From: Oscillospiraceae bacterium
GTDB lineage: Bacteria > Bacillota > Clostridia > Oscillospirales > Ruminococcaceae
Direction: 5' to 3'
Length of the DNA: 20,221 bases
Assembly (NCBI GenBank): GCA_029098085.1
Contig: JAQXNQ010000010.1
Coordinates: 1 to 20,221 of the forward strand
Positions 1 through 6,755 of this stretch are shown in pieces. The notes beneath the pieces were generated by a model. That model did no database searches and had not been told where the DNA came from. It worked only from the letters and a program-made list of their open reading frames with translations. The position numbers were made by a program, and so were the translations under genes. Position 1 is the stretch's first letter. The number at the start of each line of letters is the position of its first letter.

Positions 1-933
1 TTCATCGTGCTGAAGAAGAAGGACGCCGACGATCCTCTCAAGCTGCGGGCCTTTCTGGAGTCCATCGGCGACTGCGTTGTGGTGGTGGACGATGACGAGA
101 TCATCAAGGTGCATGTTCACTCCAACCATCCCGGTCAGGCCATCGAGGAAGGTCTGAAGTTCGGCATGCTCACCTCCATGAAGATCGAAAACATGAAGGA
201 GCAGCATTCCGCTCAGGTTCTGCAGGCCGAGCAGGAGGAACAGGACGAGGGGTATCTGCCGGTGGATCCCGAGATGCCCTACGGCTTTGTGGCTGTGGCG
301 GCCGGCGCCGGCGTACAGGCGCTGTTCACCGATCTGGGCGTCACCAACGTGGTGACCGGCGGCCAGACCATGAATCCCAGCACCGACGATATCCTGCGGG
401 CCATTCACGCCACCCCGGCCCAGACCGTCTTTGTGCTGCCCAACAACAAGAACATCATCATGGCCGCTGAGCAGGCCGTCCGCCTGGCCGACCGCCGGGT
501 CTGCGTGCTGCCCAGCCGCACCATTCCCCAGGGCATTTCCGCCATGCTGGCCTTTGACCCGGAGCAGGACTTCTCCGCCAACCGGATGGCCATGACCAGG
601 GCGCTGGATACGGTGCAGACCGGTCAGATCACCTTCGCAGCCCGGGACAGTGATTTCGACGGCCACAGCATCAAGGCCGGCGAGATCCTTGCCATGGACA
701 ACGGCAAGCTCTCCTTTGTGGAAAAGGATCTGCAGAAGGCGCTGCTGAAGCTGACCCGCTCCATGGTGAAAAAGGACTCCAGCTTCATCACCCTGATCTA
801 CGGCACCGACATTTCCGAGAGCCAGGCTTCTGCCGCCTACGAGCTGCTGCGCAGCAAGATCAGCTCCAATGTGGAGATCAACCTGATCAACGGCGGACAG
901 CCGGTTTACTACTACATCATCTCGGTGGAGTAA
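1..933 (+). CDS. fakA: Fatty acid kinase subunit A (FakA/YloV, DAK2-family), 3' part
   Basis: The reading frame is open from the left edge to a TAA at 931-933, giving the last ~310 residues of a protein usually about 550 aa long; the N-terminal ATP-binding DAK2 domain is outside the window. The visible part starts in the middle domain (VVVDDDEIIKVHVHSNHPG is characteristic of FakA/YloV; then KIENMKEQH) and continues into the C-terminal domain that contacts the fatty-acid-binding partner FakB. In the family, FakA phosphorylates FakB-bound fatty acids to acyl-phosphate for phospholipid synthesis, in the cytoplasm. FakB (DegV) is not in the window. The gene ends 18 nt before a strong terminator, so it is the last gene of its transcript. 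Family assignment is firm; the name fakA rather than a generic DAK2 protein is by family knowledge. Confidence 0.88.
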   Translation, partial: FIVLKKKDADDPLKLRAFLESIGDCVVVVDDDEIIKVHVHSNHPGQAIEEGLKFGMLTSMKIENMKEQHSAQVLQAEQEEQDEGYLPVDPEMPYGFVAVAAGAGVQALFTDLGVTNVVTGGQTMNPSTDDILRAIHATPAQTVFVLPNNKNIIMAAEQAVRLADRRVCVLPSRTIPQGISAMLAFDPEQDFSANRMAMTRALDTVQTGQITFAARDSDFDGHSIKAGEILAMDNGKLSFVEKDLQKALLKLTRSMVKKDSSFITLIYGTDISESQASAAYELLRSKISSNVEINLINGGQPVYYYIISVE

Positions 934-951
934 GCAGCCCGAATAAACAGC

Positions 952-991
952 ATCCCCGTGGAAAACGCTCTGTTTTCCACGGGGATTTTTT
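952..991 (+). terminator. Intrinsic terminator of the fakA transcript
   Basis: A perfect 15-bp stem (952-966 with 972-986), 5-nt loop GCTCT, followed directly by a T run (986-991). The T run overlaps the stop codon of the convergent M23-like gene. On the minus strand the hairpin lies just beyond that gene's stop but lacks a good U tract, so it may only partly serve it. Confidence 0.93.
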
Positions 992-1997
992 ACAGTCCCA
1001 GCAAAAAAGTGGGATCCAGAAGGTCTCGCCTCCGCTGATAATTGCCGGAAGAAAGGAAGGTGTAGCTGCGGTTGCCGGAAACGGTCAGGCTGCCGGAGGC
1101 GGTGCCCCGGTACAGCTCCAGATGGAGCATGGTGCCGCCGTCATAGGAGTTGGCCTTCAGCACCGCGATCTGCTGCCCCTTCCGGACCCGGACGCCGGAT
1201 TTCACCAGCGGCGTCACCTCGCCGTACCGGGCCACCGAACCGTCGTCATGCCGAACGGAGAGCATGCCCGTGCCGCCGTAAAAGGAGTCGTAGAGGTACT
1301 CCTCCACGGTTCCGTCCGCCATGGCATAGACCGGCGTTCCGGCGCCGTTTTCCACATACCAGTCGATGCCCGCATGGAGCCGGCCATCCGACCGGACGGC
1401 TCCGAACTGCCGGCCGCTTTGAACCGGCAGGATCCGGGCGGTGACGGGTCGGGCCCAGCTTTGCAGGGCGTAGGCCTGAAATTCCGCCAGACTGCTGGAG
1501 GTGGTGACCTGCGATGTGCCGCTCAGAGCTCCGGCCAGCGCAGCCCGGGTCTTCGGCCCGGCGATCCCGTCCACCGAAAGGCCATAGGTCTGCTGGAATC
1601 GCCTGACAGCCGCAGCGGCGACGGTTCCATACACGCCGTCCGCACTTCCGGCGTTATACCCCAGCTGATTCAGTCCCCGCTGCAGGGCGCGGACTATGGA
1701 AAACAGGGCGCTTTGGGTAGCCGACCCGGCGATGCCGTCGACCTTCAGCCGGGAAACCGCAGTCAGGCCGTTCTGATGGGCAGCTGACTGAAAGGCTTTG
1801 ATGGCGCCGACTGTTCTGGTGCCGCAGATGCCGTCGGCGCTGCCGCAGGAATAGCTCAGGCCGTTCAGGCTTAACTGAATCTGCTGAACCAGCGTTCCAC
1901 GGGAGCCGTCTGCCACCACCTCAGCCGCTGAAACGCCGCCCGGCTGACAAAACACCAGCATTACCGCCGTCAACAGAGCCAACCATTTTTTCTTCAT
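990..1997 (-). CDS. Secreted PG-binding/M23 (LytM-like) protein with altered active site
   Basis: 335 aa. The start ATG at 1997 is chosen because an AAAGGA site sits 9 nt upstream; an in-frame ATG at 2006 lies directly against that site. Residues 1-24 form a signal peptide (MKKKW, hydrophobic core, VSA-A cleavage). Two peptidoglycan_binding_1 repeats follow (about 37-98 and 102-154, each with the DGxxG-T/DGIAG pattern), then an M23 domain at about 180-298. The zinc ligands H208 and D212 (HAGID) and H292 (LHLEL) are present, but the two catalytic histidines of LytM-type enzymes are replaced: the YxH position reads YGE (E260) and the first H of HxH is M290. So the protein probably binds peptidoglycan outside the cell and may be a non-hydrolytic M23 or one with altered chemistry. 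It is monocistronic and has a long structured leader. Start-site and fold calls are solid; activity is inferred. Confidence 0.88.
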   Translation of the reverse strand: MKKKWLALLTAVMLVFCQPGGVSAAEVVADGSRGTLVQQIQLSLNGLSYSCGSADGICGTRTVGAIKAFQSAAHQNGLTAVSRLKVDGIAGSATQSALFSIVRALQRGLNQLGYNAGSADGVYGTVAAAAVRRFQQTYGLSVDGIAGPKTRAALAGALSGTSQVTTSSSLAEFQAYALQSWARPVTARILPVQSGRQFGAVRSDGRLHAGIDWYVENGAGTPVYAMADGTVEEYLYDSFYGGTGMLSVRHDDGSVARYGEVTPLVKSGVRVRKGQQIAVLKANSYDGGTMLHLELYRGTASGSLTVSGNRSYTFLSSGNYQRRRDLLDPTFLLGL

Positions 1998-2087
1998 CAC
2001 TGTCATTCCTTTCTGAAACCGTCCCCGGCAGCAAACCCGTTCGCCGCCGGGATTCGTTTGTGACGGAAAAGCTCTTTTCGAAAGCAG

Positions 2088-2214
2088 AAAAATCCCGGAA
2101 GAGAGCGCCGTGGAGCGGCTTCTGTCAGAAGCCGGCGCGGTGAGCTCCCTTCCGGGACTGCTCGGCGGAGTAAACAACCGTATCCGAAAGCGGCTCCCCC
2201 ACCGCCTCTTCCGG
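2088..2214 (-). promoter_or_regulatory. Candidate attenuator/riboswitch-like leader of the M23-like gene
   Basis: In the leader RNA (minus strand) one strand can pair two ways. Terminator form: 2145-2157 with 2093-2105, 13 bp including one G-U, followed at once by five U (2092-2088). Alternative form: 2206-2214 with 2095-2103, 9 perfect bp closing a ~120-nt domain, extended by the adjacent 6-bp helix 2200-2205/2137-2142. The two 5' arms are near copies competing for the same 3' strand. A third, compatible hairpin lies between them (2117-2123/2127-2133 within 2106-2110/2133-2137). This is the layout of a transcription attenuator. I do not recognise a known riboswitch consensus. Confidence 0.6.
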
Positions 2215-2243
2215 ACATGTACGAAAAGAACTTTTCCGTCTCC

Positions 2244-2252
2244 ATTGTACCA
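2244..2252 (-). promoter_or_regulatory. Extended -10 promoter for the M23-like gene
   Basis: The minus strand reads TGGTACAAT, an extended -10 (TGnTACAAT). No good -35 is seen 17 nt upstream, as is common for extended -10 promoters. Transcription would start near 2237 and give a ~240-nt leader containing the attenuator. Confidence 0.5.
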
Positions 2253-2300
2253 TACCTGCGGCCGGTCTGGCACATCCAATTTCAGGAAACGGCTGCTGTA

Positions 2301-2348
2301 AAAGCAAAAGGAACTGACCTCACCCCGAACGTACCGGTTCTGTCAGTT
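2301..2348 (-). terminator. Terminator downstream of the ZIP gene
   Basis: Seven-bp arms 2342-2348 and 2312-2318 (AACTGAC/GTCAGTT), 23-nt loop, followed on the minus strand by TTCCTTTTGCTTTT. On the plus strand the same arms are followed by TTTTT, so it could work in both directions. It separates the ZIP operon from the M23 promoter. Confidence 0.6.
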
Positions 2349-2397
2349 TTTAAGGGGGCGCAGCTTTTTCTGCGAATCGCTTTTCCGTTCAGCTCCG

Positions 2398-3192
2398 TCA
2401 GCCCAGGGCCACATCCAGAATCATCATGATCAGGAAGCCGGCCATGACGCCCAGGGTACCGCTGTGGGAGTGCTCGCCCAGATGAGCCTCTGGGATCAGC
2501 TCCTCCACCACCACATAGAGCATGGCGCCGGCGGCAAAGGACAAAAGCCAGGGCATCAGCGGCTGGGTTCCCCCGGCGATCAGCACCACCAGTACGCCGA
2601 ACACCAGCTCCACCAGTCCCGAAAAGCTGCCGTAGAGAAAGGCCTTCCAGGCGGGAAGTCCCTCCTCCCGCAGGGGAAGGGATACCGCCGCGCCTTCGGG
2701 GAAGTTCTGAATGCCCATGCCCAGAGCCAGCGCAGCCGCCGCCGAAAGAGCGCCACCGCCGACATTTCCCTCCGCAGCCAGAGCAAAGGCAAGGCCCACC
2801 GCCATGCCCTCGGGAATGTTGTGCAGCGTCACCGCCAGCACCAGCAGGGTCGTCCGCTTCCAGGAGGAGGGCAGGCCCTCCGGATCGTCGGCGCCCAGAT
2901 GCAGGTGAGGCAGCAGCCGATCCATGGCCATCAAAAAGGCCACACCCAGTACAAAGCCTCCTGCAGCCGGCAGCCAGCCCGGCATGCCCAGGCTCTCCGC
3001 GTCCTCAATGGCGGGAATCAGCAGGCTCCAGACCGAGGCTGCGATCATGACGCCCGCCGCAAAGCCCAAAAAGATCCGCTGAACGGCAGCGCTGCCCCCT
3101 TTCCGGAAAAAGAATACCATGGAGGCGCCCAGCGCCGTCATCAAAAAGGTGAAGCCGGTACCTGCGGCCGCCCACAAAATCGCCTGTGTCAT
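2398..3192 (-). CDS. ZIP family metal transporter (ZupT/GufA-like)
   Basis: 264 aa, inner-membrane divalent metal (zinc, possibly iron or manganese) importer. About eight hydrophobic segments are visible. The two signature metal-site motifs are present: HNIPEG (about 124-129, TM4) and QNFPEG (about 162-167, TM5), plus EELIPEAH (230-237) and a histidine-containing loop HLHLGADD between TM3 and TM4 typical of the family. The upstream ATG at 3198 abuts the AAAGGAG site, so the second ATG at 3192, 7 nt downstream of the site, is chosen. It begins 36 nt after the DUF3783 gene on the same strand and is probably cotranscribed with it; a terminator follows. Confidence 0.92.
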   Translation of the reverse strand: MTQAILWAAAGTGFTFLMTALGASMVFFFRKGGSAAVQRIFLGFAAGVMIAASVWSLLIPAIEDAESLGMPGWLPAAGGFVLGVAFLMAMDRLLPHLHLGADDPEGLPSSWKRTTLLVLAVTLHNIPEGMAVGLAFALAAEGNVGGGALSAAAALALGMGIQNFPEGAAVSLPLREEGLPAWKAFLYGSFSGLVELVFGVLVVLIAGGTQPLMPWLLSFAAGAMLYVVVEELIPEAHLGEHSHSGTLGVMAGFLIMMILDVALG

Positions 3193-3228
3193 GTCCATAC
3201 TCCTTTCTGCAAGCTGTTTCTCCCGGTC

Positions 3229-3624
3229 TTATCGCCGGGACATCATTTCGTGCTCCCGGTCGATCTCCTCCAGCAGCTGCCGAAGGGGCCAGTCCCGGTT
3301 GACGGCGGTCAGCGCCGCCTTGCGCGCCACCCGCAGGTCGTTCTGCCGCAGCAGCAAAAGCAGCCGGTCCAGCGCCCGATCGCCGAAGCCGCAGAGCAGC
3401 AGGGCTTCATGGGGAAACGGCTCCAGCAGCTCCGGCTCGCCGGGCAGATAGCCGGGCAGGCCGCAGAGGAACCCGGCCTTCTGACAGAGATCCGCGTCCG
3501 ACAGCGCCTTCAGGGGAATCTGCTCCCCCTGCAGCAGCGTCTCCAGCCGGGCCAGACGCTCCTTCTCCATGCCGTAGGCCAGCACCAGCGGCTGCAGCGG
3601 ATCCTTTGGAATTCTCGCTTTCAT
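3229..3624 (-). CDS. DUF3783 domain protein
   Basis: 131 aa, cytoplasmic, no signal or membrane segment. The C-terminal half (about 70-128) has the pattern I recognise for DUF3783: EALLLCGF, a leucine-rich helix, then KAALT..N.DW..R.LLEEI..EHE. The N-terminal half (PLVLAYGMEKERLARLETLL) resembles the start of the same family. Function is unknown. The start has an AAGGTG site about 6 nt upstream. The 5' side is a 16-bp tandem repeat array that ends next to the ribosome binding site; the ZIP gene follows 36 nt later. Confidence 0.75.
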   Translation of the reverse strand: MKARIPKDPLQPLVLAYGMEKERLARLETLLQGEQIPLKALSDADLCQKAGFLCGLPGYLPGEPELLEPFPHEALLLCGFGDRALDRLLLLLRQNDLRVARKAALTAVNRDWPLRQLLEEIDREHEMMSRR

Positions 3625-3633
3625 TCTATCACC

Positions 3634-3744
3634 TTACTTATGTACTCGATTACTGGCGTACTCGATTACTGACGTACTCGGTTACTTATGTACTCGGGTA
3701 CATGCGCAACCGGCTATTTCATATCCGGTTACTTATGTACCCGG
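3634..3744 (-). repeat. Seven-unit tandem repeat of ~16 bp between two genes
   Basis: Unit starts: 3634, 3650, 3666, 3682, 3698, 3714 (15 nt) and 3729. Units 1-4 and 7 are near identical (plus strand TTACTTATGTACTCGA); units 5 and 6 have diverged. On the transcribed minus strand the unit is roughly CCGAGTACATAAGTAA. The 5'-most unit (3729-3744) encodes the last codons and the stop of the 70-aa gene, and the 3'-most touches the ribosome binding site of the DUF3783 gene. Confidence 0.9.
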
Positions 3745-3941
3745 TCGAAGCCGTAGGATTTGAAATGCTCCGCCGCCCTCTGGGAAAACTGCAGCGGATT
3801 GGTGACCCCCTCCACCGCCTGAGGAAGGGTTTTTCTGGCTTCCAGCCACCGCTGCTCCGCTTCGGGGGAATCCTCCCCCAAAAACCAGCACTGACTGCTC
3901 CAGACATCGTATTGCAGATGAATCAGATAGGCTTTTTTCAT
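3729..3941 (-). CDS. Small conserved-looking protein of unknown function
   Basis: 70 aa; I do not recognise a family. It is soluble, rich in aromatic and charged residues (MKKAYLIHLQYDVW, CWFLGEDSPEAEQRWLEAR), with no signal peptide or membrane segment. A GGGGAGGA site lies ~6 nt before the ATG. It begins 17 nt after the ddl stop, so it is probably translated from the ddl message. Its last five codons and stop lie in the first unit of the 16-bp tandem repeat, so its C-terminal end (RVHK) may be a product of that repeat. The good ribosome site and operon position support a real gene. Confidence 0.7.
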   Translation of the reverse strand: MKKAYLIHLQYDVWSSQCWFLGEDSPEAEQRWLEARKTLPQAVEGVTNPLQFSQRAAEHFKSYGFDRVHK

Positions 3942-3958
3942 GACTTCCTCCCCGCGGA

Positions 3959-5161
3959 TCAGAGCTTGGAGCCCTTGGCGCCGCCCAGCTGCGCCCCCGC
4001 CAGAATATTGGTGTCAAAGGAATAGGTGATCTCGCCGTTTTCCCGCTCCCGCTTGAAGGCCAGGTCAATCATCCGGCTGAGCACCTCCTTATAGGGAACG
4101 CCCACCGGCTCCCACAGATAAAAGGCCAGGGATCCGGGAATGGTGTTGATCTCATTGATCCAGATCTGCCGGGTGGCGCTGTCCATCATGAAGTCGATGC
4201 GGGACAGGCCACAGCAGTCCAGGGCCTGATAGGCCTCCACCGCCAGGGTGCGGATCTTCTCCCGCTCCTCGGAGGTGATGTCGGCGGGAATCTTGCGGGA
4301 CAGGCTGGCCATGCCCTCGCTCTCGCCGGACTTGGCTCCGCCCTGCTTGCCGCCGCCCAGATATTTCTCGTCATAGGTCAGGATCCGGTCGTGGCTCACC
4401 GGCTCCTCGCACTCGGAGGCCTCCGCCTTTTCATAGTCGCCCAGCACCGAGCAGTTGATCTCCTTCAGGTTCTGCACCGCCTGCTCCACCAGTACCCGGG
4501 AGGCGAACTGGAAGGCGTAGTCCAGCGCGTCGCTGAGCTCCTGACGGTTTTCCGCCTTGCGGATGCCGACGCTGGAGCCCAGATTCACCGGCTTGACGAT
4601 GACCGGATAGCCGATTTTGCCCTCCACCCGATCCAGAAACGCCTCGCTGCCGCTCAGGTACCGCTTGTGATCCATCCGCAGGCAGGGCAGCACCGGCAGT
4701 CCGCTGGCGGCCCACACCGTCTTCATCACATATTTGTCCATGCCCACCGCCGAGGCCAGCACATCACAGCCCACAAAGGGCACGCCCAGGGTCTTAAGGT
4801 AGCCCTGCAGGGCGCCGTCCTCCACATTGGTGCCGTGGACGATGGGGAAAATCAGATCCACCCGGTCAAGGATGTTGTTGCCCAGCTTTCTGGCTGGGCA
4901 GCGCTCCAGCAGCAGTCTGCCGCCCTCGCCGATCAGGCGCACCTGCCGGCTCTTTTTCAGCAGGGCGGGGATGCCCTCCCGGTAGGCCTCGATCTTCCCT
5001 ACCTCCTCGCCGATGTAGAAGGTATTGTCCCGGGTCATGTAGATGGGCAGGATGTCGTATTTCTCCCGGTCAAAGGACTGGCAGGCCTGCAGAGCCGAAA
5101 TGATGGACACCTCGTGCTCCACGCTCTTGCCGCCGAACAGTACGCCGACTTTGATTTTCAT
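3959..5161 (-). CDS. ddl: D-alanine--D-alanine ligase family (ATP-grasp)
   Basis: 400 aa, cytoplasmic. Joins two D-Ala with ATP for the peptidoglycan stem. Seen: N-terminal LFGGKSVEHEVSIISA (8-23), VHGTNVEDGALQGYLKTLG (109-126), ATP-grasp core with VKPVNLGSSVGI (189-200), metal ligands around D324, E337 and N339 (RIDFMM; NEINT). The EKY motif (265-267) argues for D-Ala rather than D-lactate as acceptor. Oddities: a ~15-residue glycine-rich stretch after it (268-284), and the usual PG(M/F)T acceptor loop reads PGSLAFYLWEP (342-352). The start ATG at 5161 is 8 nt from an AAAAGGAG site; a GTG at 5170 is too close to it. Lies 28 nt downstream of the MurF-like gene, its expected pathway partner. 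Confidence 0.9.
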   Translation of the reverse strand: MKIKVGVLFGGKSVEHEVSIISALQACQSFDREKYDILPIYMTRDNTFYIGEEVGKIEAYREGIPALLKKSRQVRLIGEGGRLLLERCPARKLGNNILDRVDLIFPIVHGTNVEDGALQGYLKTLGVPFVGCDVLASAVGMDKYVMKTVWAASGLPVLPCLRMDHKRYLSGSEAFLDRVEGKIGYPVIVKPVNLGSSVGIRKAENRQELSDALDYAFQFASRVLVEQAVQNLKEINCSVLGDYEKAEASECEEPVSHDRILTYDEKYLGGGKQGGAKSGESEGMASLSRKIPADITSEEREKIRTLAVEAYQALDCCGLSRIDFMMDSATRQIWINEINTIPGSLAFYLWEPVGVPYKEVLSRMIDLAFKRERENGEITYSFDTNILAGAQLGGAKGSKL

Positions 5162-5189
5162 TGCAAACACTCCTTTTATCGTTTCCTCA

Positions 5190-6755
5190 TCAGAAATTAT
5201 CCGGCAGATCGTTTTCCAGCAGCACGATTTTCTGCACGCCGCCGGTGCGGATGTTCTCCACCGACTTGAGGGCGGCCTTCAGGTCATGCTCCACAAAAAT
5301 CCGCTCTCTGGGATAGCCCGCATCCAGCAGGCCCTGCAGAATGGGCTCGGTCTGCTTTTCGCCCACCAGCGCCACATAGTCGCAGACGCTGGCTGCCTGA
5401 CTGCCGAACACCCGGTTCAGCTCGGCCTGCTTTGCGCCCAGCTCCACCATGCCCGGCGTCACCAGAATCTTCACCCCTTCAAAGGCCGACAGGGTCTCCA
5501 GGGCGGCCCTGGCGCCGCTGGGGTTGGAGTTGTAGGCGTCGTCGATGATGATGGCGCTGCGGCCCCGGATCAGCTGCAGCCGGTGGGGCACGCTCTCCAG
5601 CAGCTTCACCTGCCGGACCAGATCCTCCATGGGTACCCCCAGGGTATGGGCGCAGGCGATGGCTCCGGCGATGTTCAGCACATTGTGGCTGCCGATCAGC
5701 CGGGTGGAAAAGGCGTATTCCTTCCCCTCCGCCTTCATCTTAAAAGCGGAGCCGGCAGCGGACACGGTGATGTCATAGGCAAAATAATCGCTGTCCGGAT
5801 TCTCGATGCCGTAGGTCACGGCAGGCCGTCCGGGGGTTTGGGAGCGGATAGAACCGTTGTCCCAGTTGAGGAAGATGGTGCCGTCCTGGGGCAGGGCGTC
5901 CCGCAGCTCGAACTTGGTGCGGATTACATTGTCCACCGTATGAAAGCTTTCCAGATGCTGGGGACCCACTGAGGTGATGATGCCGCAGTCCGGGGAAACG
6001 ATGTCGCAGATTTCCTTGATGTCGCCCACATTCCGGGCGCCCATCTCGCAGAGAAAGATCTCGTGGGTAGCCCGCAGGCTCTGGCGGATGGTCTTGACTA
6101 CCCCCATGGGGGTGTTGTAGCTCTCCGGGGTCATCAGCACATTGTACCGGGCCGACAGGAGCTTGTGCAGGAAAAACTTGACGCTGGTCTTGCCGTAGCT
6201 GCCGGTGATGCCCACCACCTTCAGCCGGGGCATCGAGCGGAGCAGCTTTTTGGCGTCCTCCACATACCAGCGGTTGATGGCCTTCTCGATGGGGCGGTTG
6301 ATCAGGTTGCCCAGCAGCACCACCAGTCCGCCCGCGCAGTGGAAGACCGGCAGCAGCAGCGCCCAAACGGCGGTGATGTTCCGGCAGAGGATGACCGTCA
6401 GCAGGCACAGAGCCGTCAGCACGCCGCAGGTGACGAGCAGCCGCTTGATCCGGGCGGTGTAAACCAGCGGCTTTTTGGCCTGTTTGGGTTTGGGCCGTCC
6501 CAGCCAGGCGGAAAGCAGCAGGAGCAGGCAGGACAGAATCTGTCCCGGAATCCCCAGAAACAGCAGCGGCAGGGTCAGGATGGCCGCCAGATTGCGGCCC
6601 ACCACGGCGGGAAGGAAGTTGTCCTTCAGCCAGCGCAGCTGCACCTTCGGCTTGTAGCCGTTGAGCTGAAACATATGCAGATACCAGAGCAGATGGCAGC
6701 CGAAGCTCAGCAGCCAGCAGATCAGAGTCAGGATCAAAAGGGTCAGCTTCATCAT
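5190..6755 (-). CDS. Membrane-anchored MurF-like Mur ligase
   Basis: 521 aa. Residues 1-150 are not the usual MurF UDP-MurNAc-binding domain but about five hydrophobic segments (roughly 3-27, 49-69, 71-87, 105-123, 126-150). From ~175 there is a Mur ligase central domain with P-loop GITGSYGKTS (182-191), ES(Y)NTPMG, EMGARNVGDI and the C-terminal ligase domain containing DDAYNSNPSG, a MurF hallmark. In the family, MurF adds D-Ala-D-Ala to UDP-MurNAc-tripeptide; ddl directly downstream fits. The membrane part suggests the reaction, or a related ligation, occurs at the membrane, perhaps on a lipid-linked or other substrate (inference). The ATG overlaps the hydrolase stop (ATGA), with GGAGGT 5 nt upstream, so translation is probably coupled. 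A second ATG follows immediately. Confidence 0.88.
   Translation of the reverse strand: MMKLTLLILTLICWLLSFGCHLLWYLHMFQLNGYKPKVQLRWLKDNFLPAVVGRNLAAILTLPLLFLGIPGQILSCLLLLLSAWLGRPKPKQAKKPLVYTARIKRLLVTCGVLTALCLLTVILCRNITAVWALLLPVFHCAGGLVVLLGNLINRPIEKAINRWYVEDAKKLLRSMPRLKVVGITGSYGKTSVKFFLHKLLSARYNVLMTPESYNTPMGVVKTIRQSLRATHEIFLCEMGARNVGDIKEICDIVSPDCGIITSVGPQHLESFHTVDNVIRTKFELRDALPQDGTIFLNWDNGSIRSQTPGRPAVTYGIENPDSDYFAYDITVSAAGSAFKMKAEGKEYAFSTRLIGSHNVLNIAGAIACAHTLGVPMEDLVRQVKLLESVPHRLQLIRGRSAIIIDDAYNSNPSGARAALETLSAFEGVKILVTPGMVELGAKQAELNRVFGSQAASVCDYVALVGEKQTEPILQGLLDAGYPRERIFVEHDLKAALKSVENIRTGGVQKIVLLENDLPDNF

Noticed and set aside
2088..2214. c-di-AMP (ydaO/yuaA) riboswitch in the M23 leader
   Set aside because: Only the context and a GGGGGAGCC-like block fit; the consensus CCCGACAGCUAAC and GGGGUGAAU-type blocks are missing.
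2004..2218. Minus-strand frame in the M23 leader (MSGRGGGG...) ending on the M23 upstream ATG
   Set aside because: No ribosome site, composition of translated GC-rich structure, and it covers the attenuator hairpins; more likely chance than a leader peptide.
3634..3744. CRISPR array
   Set aside because: Units are ~16 bp with no spacers; it is a plain tandem repeat.
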